Assembly: GCA_913031145.1 (NCBI GenBank)
Contig: CAJWCO010000004.1
Span: forward strand, 1-64,000
Direction of reading: 5' to 3'
Source of the DNA: an uncultured Cellvibrionales bacterium
Lineage (GTDB): Bacteria > Pseudomonadota > Gammaproteobacteria > Pseudomonadales > Porticoccaceae
DNA: 64,000 bases
Position numbers and translations under genes: made by a program
Shown here: in pieces, positions 38,820-47,719 of the stretch
Numbering within the stretch: position 1 is the first letter of the stretch
How the letters are laid out: the number at the start of each line of letters is the position of its first letter
Notes under the pieces: model-generated
What the model saw: only the letters and a program-made list of their open reading frames with translations
Database searches by the model: none
Told to the model about the DNA's origin: nothing

Positions 38820-41354
38820 TCATTGCCGCTGGGTCTCGCGTGCTCCAGGACCAAACGGCTGCGTCATTAAGATCAATTTTGGTAACAACGTCATGGAGCC
38901 TAGCAGTGCTGCCGCCATGGCCAAACTGGTCAATAGACCAAAATAGATCGACGGGATAAAATTGGATAGCATTAATATCGAAAAGCCCGCGATAATCGTC
39001 GTTGCAGTGTAAAAAAGTGCACGCCCAATACTAGCATGCGAGCGATACATTGCCGCACTGTAGTTTTGGTCGACCGCGTATTCGCGTTGAAAACGGGTAA
39101 GATAATGAATGGAGTGATCGACACCGATGCCCACCGTTATCGCAGCAATGGTAATGGTCATCATATCAAGTGGAATATGCATTAGACCCATGCCTCCGAG
39201 AACCACTGCTGCAGCTAAAAAGTTCGGTATGATCGCGATCAGTGAAATCGTAATGGATCGGAATAAGAGTAAAAACATCGACACAATGCCAATGAATACT
39301 GCGCCCAACGTCAGGATTTGCGATGTAAAGAGGCTCTGAAGCATGTTGTTATAGAGTACGAGCAGGCCGCTGAAGCGGATATTGTCCTTGGGAATCATTA
39401 ATTCGTCTGTCAAATAGGTATGTATTTTAGCAATGAGGTCCGATCGTCTGAGGCCGCTGCTTGTTTCCATAGCACGCAGTTGAATGCGCGTTTCGTTGAG
39501 TTCCTCGATTAGATAAGGCGCAACTAATTGTCGATTGATATCGGGTGACAGACTTTTGCGTAAAAAAGCCAATTCAAAATCATTTAAAGGGTGCCCGCTG
39601 AGATCGTTCGCGAGCCAGTAAAGTTGGACTAGCGAGCCGACTTTGCCGATTTCGGGTTCGTTTTCGAGAAATCTGTGGATTTTGTCGAGATCTTCAAGGC
39701 CCGCGGAAGAAAACCAGTAGCTGGGCGTGGTCTCCGTGTTACTGTCTGAGGACTCGAAGTCGTCATCAAAATCATCATCGAAGTCGTCGTCAAAATCATC
39801 AGCGCCGAGCGCTTCGCCATTCCCGTTGCTAAAAGACGCTAGCTGGGGAGCCTGAACAATAATATCAAGGGGCGTAGTACCACCAAGTGCCGTGTCGATC
39901 GTCTCCATACCTCGATAAATCTCGGTATCACTGTGAAAATAGTCGATAAAACGGTTTTCGACTTCAAGTCGCGTGACCCCAATAATTGATAAACCTGTTA
40001 ATGCAAGCGATATGGCAATGACCCAGCGCCCATGTTGCTCAGTGAATACGGCGAACGGGCGTGTTATCGGCACTGAGTCGGTGTGTGCGCTCTCGCTGAC
40101 TCGGCCAAACAGCATTATCCCGGCAGGGATAGCGACAAAGGTAATTATTAGTGCAACGATAATTCCGAGCGTCATCATTAAACCAAAGTCGATCACCGGT
40201 CGGATATTACTGACGACAAGAGAGATAAATGCGACGGCTGTTGTTAGCACCGTGTAGAGACAAGGCTTGCTCATAGAAATGACGGTTTCGCGCACTAACT
40301 CCAATTGACTTGCGATCGGACGTTGAGCCGAAAGTTCTCGGTAACGAACGATCAAATGAATCGTGAGTGCTAGAGTGATGATCAGTAACAGCGAGACGAA
40401 ATTAGATGAAATAACGGTTAGACGCCAATCGATCCAGCTGAAAAGGCCGAGCATCACTAGGAGACTGGAGCCACAGGTGGCAAGTGGAAGAACCACCCAC
40501 TGCAAGCGACGAAAAACCAGCCACAATGTCATGAGAATAAATGCGAGGACACCACTTCCGAAAACCAGTAGATCGCTTCGTAAGAAGTTGATCATGTCTG
40601 CAGTGATCATGTCTGGACCGCCAAGAAAGACGGTTGCTCGATCTTTATACTCTGCCGTAACGGCTCTGATGCTAACGATGCGTTGCTGGTTTTTTGCGGT
40701 TGCGGCCGTGCGGTGGTCAAGAAATTGTTGGCTGACACGCTTTAACTGGATGCGCTCTTGCTGGTTGAGGCCAAGTGAATCCCGTTTTAACCGCAAAGTA
40801 TCCCTCGTCGCGACTAACTCGTAATATGTTTGGTCGAGTTCGAGGCTGAGCAACAGCCCCGTCGTCTGACCGTCGGCACTCAAAAGCGTGTTTCGATATA
40901 TGGGGCTATTTAAAAACTCGTCTTTGGCTAGCTTTTTGTCGACTTCTGACGTTGCCAGCGTGCGCAACTCTCCTGCAATATCGGCGACGCTTATTTTAGG
41001 ACTGTAGAGTAACGGCGCGTCCAAAATTGAAAGAACGCTGCTAATGCCCGGTACTTTTGCTAGTTGTTTGCTCAGGGATTGCAGGGTTTGTAGATTATCA
41101 TTTTCAAACAGATCTCCACTGGTGGGTTGAAAGGTTACGACCAAATAGTTGGAGCTGCCATAACGTGACTCCATCTCCCGAAAGTAGTTGAGGTCATCAT
41201 CGTTCTCTAGGGTGAGGGAGTCTGCTGATGCGTCGAGTTTGAAGTTATGTAACCCGCTCGCCATAACGAGTGTGAATGTGAAGAGTAACAACAGTGCAGT
41301 TCGCGGCCTGCGCAGCACAATTTCTTCATAGATCCGAAATGCAGTTGTAGGCAT
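38820..41354 (-). CDS. RND-superfamily (MMPL/SSD) exporter
   Basis: Large inner-membrane transporter of 844 residues. Start at ATG 41354 with AGGAGCT upstream. The layout is the RND two-fold repeat: TM1 (about 20-38), periplasmic loop, TM2-6 (about 225-430), TM7 (about 445-465), second periplasmic loop, TM8-12 (about 665-835). The sterol-sensing-like motif TVGIGVDHSIHYLTRFQRE marks the second half. It is a stand-alone MMPL type without membrane-fusion partner; related proteins move lipids or hopanoids, but the cargo is unknown. Unusual: the second periplasmic loop carries an Asp-Phe repeat (about residues 518-534). Operon with uup. Confidence 0.88.
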   Translation of the reverse strand: MPTTAFRIYEEIVLRRPRTALLLLFTFTLVMASGLHNFKLDASADSLTLENDDDLNYFREMESRYGSSNYLVVTFQPTSGDLFENDNLQTLQSLSKQLAKVPGISSVLSILDAPLLYSPKISVADIAGELRTLATSEVDKKLAKDEFLNSPIYRNTLLSADGQTTGLLLSLELDQTYYELVATRDTLRLKRDSLGLNQQERIQLKRVSQQFLDHRTAATAKNQQRIVSIRAVTAEYKDRATVFLGGPDMITADMINFLRSDLLVFGSGVLAFILMTLWLVFRRLQWVVLPLATCGSSLLVMLGLFSWIDWRLTVISSNFVSLLLIITLALTIHLIVRYRELSAQRPIASQLELVRETVISMSKPCLYTVLTTAVAFISLVVSNIRPVIDFGLMMTLGIIVALIITFVAIPAGIMLFGRVSESAHTDSVPITRPFAVFTEQHGRWVIAISLALTGLSIIGVTRLEVENRFIDYFHSDTEIYRGMETIDTALGGTTPLDIIVQAPQLASFSNGNGEALGADDFDDDFDDDFDDDFESSDSNTETTPSYWFSSAGLEDLDKIHRFLENEPEIGKVGSLVQLYWLANDLSGHPLNDFELAFLRKSLSPDINRQLVAPYLIEELNETRIQLRAMETSSGLRRSDLIAKIHTYLTDELMIPKDNIRFSGLLVLYNNMLQSLFTSQILTLGAVFIGIVSMFLLLFRSITISLIAIIPNFLAAAVVLGGMGLMHIPLDMMTITIAAITVGIGVDHSIHYLTRFQREYAVDQNYSAAMYRSHASIGRALFYTATTIIAGFSILMLSNFIPSIYFGLLTSLAMAAALLGSMTLLPKLILMTQPFGPGARETQRQ
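39754..39801 (-). repeat. 12-bp in-frame tandem repeat coding an Asp/Phe tract
   Basis: About four copies of a 12-base unit coding Asp-Asp-Asp-Phe lie inside the RND exporter gene (protein segment DDFDDDFDDDFDDDFE). Third-position differences between units (GAT/GAC, TTT/TTC) show that the tract is not brand new. It lies in the predicted periplasmic loop after TM7. Confidence 0.85.
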
Positions 41355-41462
41355 GCGATATTCAGCTCCTGACTTAAAGTTTGGCTCATTTGTCGAGCAC
41401 ATTGGCGGTCTTTAGCATTATAGCTCCCAGACCAACGAACGTCCCTGAACACGAGTAAAAGT

Positions 41463-42729
41463 TTACGTGTTAAAGGCCTTTTTTAGTCTTTTAGGGGTTA
41501 AAATATTCTTTAGCGTCACATAGAAAGGTAAGCCGTTAATATAGGGGGGATAACTCTCGCCGACAATGAGCGGTTCCAGATAGTGCCGCGCTTTTTGGGT
41601 AATACCAAAACCATCGTGGCGGATGAAATCACTCGGCATACATTTTTCGGTATTCGCAACATGTAGCAAGGGTAAGGTTTCCAGAGACCAATCGTAGGTG
41701 CTTTGCAACGTTCGCCGGATGGAAATCATGACGGATGTTTCGCCCAATAGGGCACGCTCTACAGCCTCGCGTCCGACCGCATAGGCTTGACGAACGTCGA
41801 CAGCGGAAGCGATGTGGCGAGCGGAGCGCTGCAAATAATCGGCTAATGCCCAATGGTATTTATAGCCTAGCGCATGCTTAAGCATACTTGCCAGCGCCGG
41901 GGGCTACGCCGCCCAGTTGCTGATGGCCAAAGGCGTCTTTTTGCAAGGAGCCAGAAAGGTGCGCCCCGTCACTGTAACGCGCGCCCTCTGCGGCGACAAT
42001 AACGCAATAGCCAGCCTCTTCGACCGTATCTTTGACCTTGGCTATGAAGCTTTCGCGGTTGAAGGCAATTTCTGGAAAGAGGATGATATGCGGAGGTTCG
42101 CCTTGTTGCTGCGCAGCGAGGCCGCTACTTGCTGCGATCCATCCGGCATGGCGCCCCATGACCTCCAAAATAAAGACTTTAGTCGATGACTCACACATCG
42201 AGGCGATGTCTAAGCTAGCTTCATTCGTTGCGATAGACACGTATTTTGCGACTGAGCCAAAACCCGGGCTGCAGTCGGTGAACGGTAAATCGTTGTCGAT
42301 GGTCTTTGGGATGTGTATCGCTTGCAGCGGATAGTTCATAGCGCTCGATACCTCCGCGACTTTTAGGCAAGTATCGGCTGAATCCCCGCCCCCATTGTAA
42401 AAAAAGTAGCCGATGTTGTGCGCGGCAAAGACGTCGATTAAACGCGTGTATTCTCTGTCACTCGTGGCGATGTTTGGTAGCTTGTAGCGGCAGGACCCAA
42501 AAGCACCTCCGGGAGTGTGCATGAGTGCGGCTATTGATTCTGGGGATTCTAGATTAGTATCGAAGAACTCTTCGCGTAATGCCCCTAAAATCCCATTACG
42601 GCCTGCATATAAATGATCAATCTCTTCTGGATGGTCACGCGCTGCTTGAATGACACCGCAGGCCGACGCGTTAATGACCGCGGTGACACCGCCTGACTGC
42701 GCATAAAACGCATTACTTTTCCCTGTCAA
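41463..42729 (-). pseudogene. Frameshifted PPi-type 6-phosphofructokinase
   Basis: Two overlapping reading frames together make one phosphofructokinase of about 420 residues. The 5' part (TTG 42729 with AGGAG seven bases upstream, to 41878) holds AQSGGVTAVINAS, NGGGDSADT, PKTIDNDLPFTD and MGRHAGWIA; the Lys in PKTIDND and the MGRHAGW block point to the pyrophosphate-dependent type. It reads LGGVAPGAGKYA then stops. The 3' part (to 41463) resumes the family sequence LGYKYHWALADYLQRSARHI. Removing one C from the C5 run (G5 at 41899-41903 on the plus strand) restores the frame across VAPALASMLKHALGYKYHW. Either a sequencing error, a real mutation, or a frameshifting site. Confidence 0.85.
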
Positions 42730-42905
42730 ACTGATTCTCCTCTGCGCGCAAGGTTGAGATCACCCGCTAGTATGTAATACGCTGTACGATGTCATTTTAG
42801 TGGATAACGCACGCCATCTGAGTATAACGTTCTTTAACGCGGCTTGGCGGGGTTGTTCATTGCCACCGATCTCGTCTAGATGAGATCCTTGATGAGGGGG
42901 ACGCT

Positions 42906-44273
42906 ATGCATATTCATATTCTCGGTATTTGCGGAACCTTTATGGGTTCGGTGGCGCGATTGGCGCAGGAACTGGGGCATCGCGTTACGGGGAGTGACGC
43001 GCAGGTGTATCCGCCGATGAGTGTGCAGCTTGAACAGGCAGGTATCACGGTTACCGAAGGTTATGATCCCCGTCAACTGATTCCTGCGCCAGACCTTGTC
43101 ATCGTCGGCAATGCTTTGTCCAGAGGTAATCCATGTGTCGAGTATCTGCTTGATCACTCGCTCAATTACACCTCGGGGCCGCAATGGTTGGGGCAAACTA
43201 CCCTTGCTAATCGTCACGTTCTTGCGGTATCCGGAACTCACGGTAAAACCACCACTAGCAGTATGTTGACAGCTGTGCTCATGGGAGCTGGGTTGCGTCC
43301 CGGTTACCTGATTGGCGGCGTGCCTATCGAGACAGGCGTATCTGCGAGCCTTGGCGATGGAAAGTATTTTGTGGTTGAGGCCGATGAATACGATAGCGCT
43401 TTTTTTGATAAGCGCTCTAAATTTTTGCACTACCACAGTAATACTTTGCTGATCAATAATATTGAATTTGATCATGCAGACATCTTTGACAATATTGCGT
43501 CGATAGAAAAACAATTTCATCACTTAATGCGCTCATTGCCGAGTCGCGGTGTGGTTATCTATCCGGATTCCGACGCTAGCATCGAGTCCGTTATGGCCGC
43601 TGGGTGTTGGAGTCGTACGTTACGCTATGGCGAGCGCGAGGACCATTGGCACTACCGCCTTTTGACAGAGGACGGATCGTGTTTTGATGTCGTGGCACCC
43701 GAATGGCTCAATGAGGTTCAACATGGACGCGTTACTTGGGCGTTAAGTGGATTACATAATGTTCGGAACGCGATGGCTGCGATTTTGGCGGCGTGGGATG
43801 TGGGTGTTCCAATTGCGCAAAGCTGTGAGATTTTGAGTCGCTTTGCTGGGGTTAAAAGACGCATGGAAGTGCTCTACAGACGCGAGGGATTAACCGTTTA
43901 TGACGATTTTGCGCACCATCCCACGGCGATAGCGAGTACGCTTGCGGGATTGAGAAAAAAAGTTGGCGATCGGCCAATTATCGCGGTGATCGAGCCACGA
44001 TCAGCGACCATGCGGTTGGGCATTTATGAGGAGACATTGGCGCAATCTGTTGCGGCAGCCGATCGAGTACTCTGGTATCGGCCGGCGCGTCTTAATTGGA
44101 ATATCGATGCAATGATGGCCTGCTCGAACGTTATCTCTGAAGTTTTTGTCAGTATAGAACCGCTCATTGATCGATGTCTCGCCTTGGGCCAGCCAGAGAC
44201 GCACATCGTGATCATGAGTAATGGCGGTTTTGACGGGTTATACGCTAAATTGCTTGCGCGACTCGAACCCTAG
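42906..44273 (+). CDS. mpl: UDP-N-acetylmuramate:L-alanyl-gamma-D-glutamyl-meso-diaminopimelate ligase
   Basis: Peptidoglycan-recycling ligase attaching the recovered tripeptide to UDP-MurNAc. The 455-residue protein starts MHIHILGICGTFMGSVA and has the Mur-ligase ATP motif VSGTHGKTTTSSML, the VVEADEYDSAFFDKRSKFLHY block typical of Mpl, NNIEFDHADIF and VYDDFAHHPTAI. GATGAGGGGG precedes the ATG. The stop codon shares a palindromic CTAG with the convergent dtd stop at 44270-44273. Confidence 0.97.
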   Translation: MHIHILGICGTFMGSVARLAQELGHRVTGSDAQVYPPMSVQLEQAGITVTEGYDPRQLIPAPDLVIVGNALSRGNPCVEYLLDHSLNYTSGPQWLGQTTLANRHVLAVSGTHGKTTTSSMLTAVLMGAGLRPGYLIGGVPIETGVSASLGDGKYFVVEADEYDSAFFDKRSKFLHYHSNTLLINNIEFDHADIFDNIASIEKQFHHLMRSLPSRGVVIYPDSDASIESVMAAGCWSRTLRYGEREDHWHYRLLTEDGSCFDVVAPEWLNEVQHGRVTWALSGLHNVRNAMAAILAAWDVGVPIAQSCEILSRFAGVKRRMEVLYRREGLTVYDDFAHHPTAIASTLAGLRKKVGDRPIIAVIEPRSATMRLGIYEETLAQSVAAADRVLWYRPARLNWNIDAMMACSNVISEVFVSIEPLIDRCLALGQPETHIVIMSNGGFDGLYAKLLARLEP

Positions 44274-44707
44274 TTTTGTAAAATAAAGGTGACTGGGCCG
44301 TCATTGCATAGAGACACCTGCATATCGGCGCCAAAAATACCCGTTTCAACCGTGCCATGTAAAAGATGTGCGTGCGCGACAAAAGCCTCGTAAAGAGGGC
44401 GTGCGGTCGAAGAAGCTGCCGCTTGCGAAAAGCTGGGCCGCAAGCCTGTGTCGGTATTTGCGGCAAGGGTAAATTGCGACACAACTAACAAACCACCGTC
44501 GACTTGCCTGAGCGATAGATTCATATTGCCATTGGCATCTGGGAAGATTCGGTAATCCAGTATTCGACGAGCCAACCGCTCACTCGCTTCTGCGCAATCC
44601 TCCTTTTGAATACCCAAAAAAAGGAGGATGCCGCTCTCTATCTCTCCTACAGTTTTTTGGGCGACGGTAACTTTGGCCGAGGTAACCCGTTGTATGAGGC
44701 CGATCAT
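44270..44707 (-). CDS. dtd: D-aminoacyl-tRNA deacylase
   Basis: Removes D-amino acids mischarged on tRNA. The 145-residue protein is of standard length. It begins MIGLIQRVTSAKVTV and carries the cross-subunit motifs LLVVSQFTLAANT and CNDGPVTFILQN; LRPSFSQAA is also conserved. Convergent with mpl with overlapping stop codons, divergent from tag. Confidence 0.96.
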   Translation of the reverse strand: MIGLIQRVTSAKVTVAQKTVGEIESGILLFLGIQKEDCAEASERLARRILDYRIFPDANGNMNLSLRQVDGGLLVVSQFTLAANTDTGLRPSFSQAAASSTARPLYEAFVAHAHLLHGTVETGIFGADMQVSLCNDGPVTFILQN

Positions 44708-44848
44708 GAGAGGTCTCCGATATTCTGCTTTTGTTGTGGGTCTCGAATTTTACATCGTCTCTATTGCTGGAGGCTATTTTGTGCGCATCTTTTCGGATTC
44801 TCGAGTACCATAAGGGTCTATTTTGGGTGATGACTAGGCTGGGGCAGT

Positions 44849-45421
44849 GTGGAAAAGCGTCGATGTGACTGGTCTGGGAGCGATCTGTTTTACCAACGAT
44901 ATCATGACGAAGAATGGGGTGTGCCCTGCCATATTGATGCCAAGCTCTTCGAGTTTTTAATCTTAGAAGGGGCTCAAGCTGGCTTGTCATGGTTGACTAT
45001 CTTGCGTCGTAGAGAAAACTACAGGCGCGCTTTTGCTGACTTTGACGTCAAACGTGTGAGTCAGTTTACAGCTGACGACATCGGTCGGTTGCAAAAGGAT
45101 TCGGGTATTATTCGCAATCGCGCGAAAATCGCCAGTGCGATTAACAACGCGTGTTGTTTTCTGTCGGTGCAGCAAGAGTTTGGAAGTTTTAGTGATTACC
45201 TGTGGGGGTTTTCAGATGGCGTTTCCACGACGAATTATTGGACGCATCAGAGACAGGTACCCACACAAACTCCTCTGTCCAAGGCCCTAAGTGATGATAT
45301 GCGCAGACGTGGTTTTAATTTCTTTGGACCTACAATCTGTTACGCCTATCTGCAAGCGATGGGCGTAGTTAATGACCATGAGGTAGGTTGTTTTCGCCAC
45401 TCAGAATGCGCAAAAATGTAA
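44849..45421 (+). CDS. tag: DNA-3-methyladenine glycosylase I
   Basis: Base-excision enzyme removing 3-methyladenine. The start is GTG 44849 with GGGG upstream; 190 residues. It shows the Tag pattern: YHDEEWGVP, LFEFLILEGAQAGLSWLTIL, RRENYRRAF, GIIRNRAKI, RRRGFNFFGPTICYAYLQA and VNDHEVGCF. The four zinc ligands of E. coli Tag are matched by Cys6, His19 and the C-terminal His and Cys around NDHEVGCFRH. Convergent with typA, eight bases apart. Confidence 0.95.
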   Translation: MEKRRCDWSGSDLFYQRYHDEEWGVPCHIDAKLFEFLILEGAQAGLSWLTILRRRENYRRAFADFDVKRVSQFTADDIGRLQKDSGIIRNRAKIASAINNACCFLSVQQEFGSFSDYLWGFSDGVSTTNYWTHQRQVPTQTPLSKALSDDMRRRGFNFFGPTICYAYLQAMGVVNDHEVGCFRHSECAKM

Positions 45422-45429
45422 GTGAGCAC

Positions 45430-47241
45430 TTACCTTGATGCTCGTTTTCTAGCATTTTCAGTTAACAGTTTTTTACGTATGCGGACGGATTCTGGCGTGA
45501 CTTCGACCAGTTCGTCATCGGCAATGAACTCGAGCGCTTGTTCTAGTGTATGTTTAACTTGAGGCGTGAGAATTAGGTTTTCATCGGTGCCCGCTGCGCG
45601 TATGTTATTCAGCTGTTTTGCTTTGGTCGGATTGACCGGAAGATCATTGTTGCGCGTGTGCAGACCGACGATTTGACCTTCATAAATATCCAGGCCGTGG
45701 CCGACAAATAAGCGCCCTCGGTCTTGTAACGTAAAAAGTGCGTAAGCCAGTGTTTTTCCCGACATCATCGACACTAACACCCCGTTTTGCCGCTGCCCGA
45801 CGATGCCAGTCTTCGCGGGACCGTAGTGATCAAAGATGCTGGTCATTATGCCCGACCCACTTGTCATCGTTAGGAAATGGGATCGCAAACCGATCATTCC
45901 TCTGGAAGGTGCAATAAATTCGAGCTTGGTACGCCCCCTACCATCGGGTTCCATATTGACGAGGTCTGCTTTGCGCAAGCCCATCTCTTCCATGACCGAC
46001 CCTTGATGTTGTTCTTCTATATCAATGACTATTTGTTCGAAAGGCTCGTGAATGTCTCCGTCCACCTCTTTCTGGATCACTTCAGGTCGAGAGACTCCGA
46101 GTTCATAGCCTTCGCGACGCATATTTTCGATGAGCACCGAGAGATGCAATTCCCCGCGCCCAGACACCACGAACTTGTCGGGGGTCTCACCTTGTTGTAC
46201 ACGAAGTGCTACATTGTGGATGAGTTCTTGTTGCAGACGATCCTTGATATTGCGGGAGGTAATATATTTACCCTCGCGCCCTGCGAAAGGCGAGTCGTTC
46301 ACTTGAAAAGTCATGCTGACGGTGGGCTCATCCACAGATAAAGACGGCATTGGTTCTACCGTATCTGGGTGGCATAAGGTATCAGAGATTTTGAGCTTTT
46401 CAACGCCGGTGATGCACACAATATCACCCGCCTGTGCGGCCTCAACCTCGATGCGGTCTAGACCGTTGTGCCCCATGATGGAAAGAATTCGTGCTTTGCG
46501 TTTAGTGCCTTTTGTGTCGGCCACAATGACCTGACAATTGCGCGCCATAATGCCGCGACTGATACGGCCGATTCCTATCACGCCGACATAGCTGTTGTAG
46601 TCTAAGGCGCTAATCTGCATTTGCAGTGGGCCTTCAACGTCGACATTTGGAGGCTTAACTCGATCGGTAATCAGCTCGAGAAGGGGGGTCATATCGGGCG
46701 CCATATGCTCGGGCTCTAAGCCGGCGACCCCATTCAGCGCAGATGCATAAATAACAGGAAAGTCGAGTTGCTCATCACTCCCGCCGAGCCGGTCAAAGAG
46801 ATCGAATACCTGATCTAACACCCAGTCGGGGCGAGCGCCTGGCCGGTCTATTTTGTTGATGACGAGTATAGGGTTCAAGCCTTTTTCAAACGCTTTTTGC
46901 GTCACAAATCGTGTTTGCGGCATCGGGCCATCTACTGCGTCTACGAGTAGTAAAACGCAATCCACCATGGAAAGTACTCGCTCGACCTCGCCGCCAAAAT
47001 CCGCGTGTCCAGGTGTATCCACGATGTTAATGCGATAACCATTCCAATTAATGGCGGTATTTTTCGCAAGGATTGTAATGCCGCGTTCTCGCTCTTGGTC
47101 GTTCGAGTCCATGATGCGTTCAGTGGCCATATTCTTGCGGTCAAGGGTACCCGTTTGTTGCAGTAATTTGTCGACCAAGGTCGTTTTACCATGGTCTACG
47201 TGGGCAATGATGGCGATATTGCGTAGCGTTTCAATTGACAT
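45430..47241 (-). CDS. typA: Ribosome-associated GTPase TypA/BipA
   Basis: Translational GTPase of the EF-G/LepA class, involved in 50S assembly and stress or cold growth. From ATG 47241 it has 603 residues (E. coli 607). G motifs: [15 protein letters not shown], the switch region [36 protein letters not shown]. Its C-terminal unique domain ends with [20 protein letters not shown]. An upstream in-frame TTG would add 18 residues not present in the family. It is divergent from the glutamine synthetase gene, as in Pseudomonas and E. coli. Confidence 0.97.
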   Translation of the reverse strand: MSIETLRNIAIIAHVDHGKTTLVDKLLQQTGTLDRKNMATERIMDSNDQERERGITILAKNTAINWNGYRINIVDTPGHADFGGEVERVLSMVDCVLLLVDAVDGPMPQTRFVTQKAFEKGLNPILVINKIDRPGARPDWVLDQVFDLFDRLGGSDEQLDFPVIYASALNGVAGLEPEHMAPDMTPLLELITDRVKPPNVDVEGPLQMQISALDYNSYVGVIGIGRISRGIMARNCQVIVADTKGTKRKARILSIMGHNGLDRIEVEAAQAGDIVCITGVEKLKISDTLCHPDTVEPMPSLSVDEPTVSMTFQVNDSPFAGREGKYITSRNIKDRLQQELIHNVALRVQQGETPDKFVVSGRGELHLSVLIENMRREGYELGVSRPEVIQKEVDGDIHEPFEQIVIDIEEQHQGSVMEEMGLRKADLVNMEPDGRGRTKLEFIAPSRGMIGLRSHFLTMTSGSGIMTSIFDHYGPAKTGIVGQRQNGVLVSMMSGKTLAYALFTLQDRGRLFVGHGLDIYEGQIVGLHTRNNDLPVNPTKAKQLNNIRAAGTDENLILTPQVKHTLEQALEFIADDELVEVTPESVRIRKKLLTENARKRASR

Positions 47242-47416
47242 TTTATTGGGCGACCATAGTATTATTTGAGCGATGCTAACAGCGCATAAAAACAACGCCG
47301 TGGCGAAAGCTCGCGATTATACGAGAATTTAACGAAACTACTATGAATATGTTCAAAAGCCTACAATACTTTGTAACTTTGACGGCGCGGTAAAAGAAAA
47401 CTGTCTACGAGTTATC

Positions 47417-47433
47417 TGCACTGATATGGCACT
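47417..47433 (+). promoter_or_regulatory. Candidate weaker NtrC-binding site upstream of GSII
   Basis: TGCACT, GATAT, GGCACT: the left half matches the NtrC consensus TGCACY and the right half matches it poorly. Its centre is about 30 bases (three helical turns) upstream of the strong site at 47448-47462, the kind of phased pair found before glnA in enteric bacteria. Sequence match only. Confidence 0.35.
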
Positions 47434-47447
47434 AAATAGCTGAAGGA

Positions 47448-47462
47448 GCACCAATACGGTGC
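47448..47462 (+). promoter_or_regulatory. NtrC-binding site (enhancer) of the GSII gene
   Basis: GCACC, AATAC, GGTGC: a perfect dyad matching the NtrC consensus TGCACC-N5-GGTGCA in its ten core positions. It lies about 110 bases upstream of the sigma-54 promoter at 47571, a normal enhancer distance. A sister site with the same core precedes ntrB, the gene of its own regulator pair. Confidence 0.8.
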
Positions 47463-47490
47463 GAGGCGGGTTGGTCGGTCGCACCATAAT

Positions 47491-47516
47491 GCACGTTCAG
47501 ATACGTGAGAACGTGC
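47491..47516. repeat. Perfect inverted repeat between enhancer and promoter
   Basis: GCACGTTC at 47491-47498 and GAACGTGC at 47509-47516, with a ten-base centre. It lies between the NtrC site and the sigma-54 promoter, so it is not in the transcript. It may be an operator for another regulator. Confidence 0.5.
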
Positions 47517-47570
47517 GCCTACAGTGCGTGAACGCTTGTGTTAGCCACAGCGTTCACATTGAAAAGACTC

Positions 47571-47586
47571 TGGCATGGCAATTGCA
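47571..47586 (+). promoter_or_regulatory. Sigma-54 promoter of the GSII gene
   Basis: TGGCATGGCAATTGCA matches the -24/-12 consensus TGGCACG-N4-TTGCA, with the invariant GG and GC exactly ten bases apart. Predicted transcription starts near 47598, leaving a leader of about 120 bases. Together with the upstream NtrC palindrome it makes nitrogen-limitation control likely. Confidence 0.8.
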
Positions 47587-47719
47587 GGCCCAAATCCTGT
47601 CAACCCTTGAATGGTGGCCGTGGACGTTGTATCTTGCAGTCGTGTTCGCCTTTTGAACAGTAACGGCCGCTAACAGCAGCATTTTCACTTTGATTTAAAT
47701 CTTTGGAGATTGATTGACA

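Noticed and set aside
47481-47494. GCACCATAATGCAC as a third NtrC site
   Set aside because: Only the left half matches the consensus; the right half does not have GGTGC.
47459-47656. Small open frame upstream of GSII
   Set aside because: It covers the NtrC/sigma-54 control region, begins inside the NtrC palindrome and has no ribosome-binding site.
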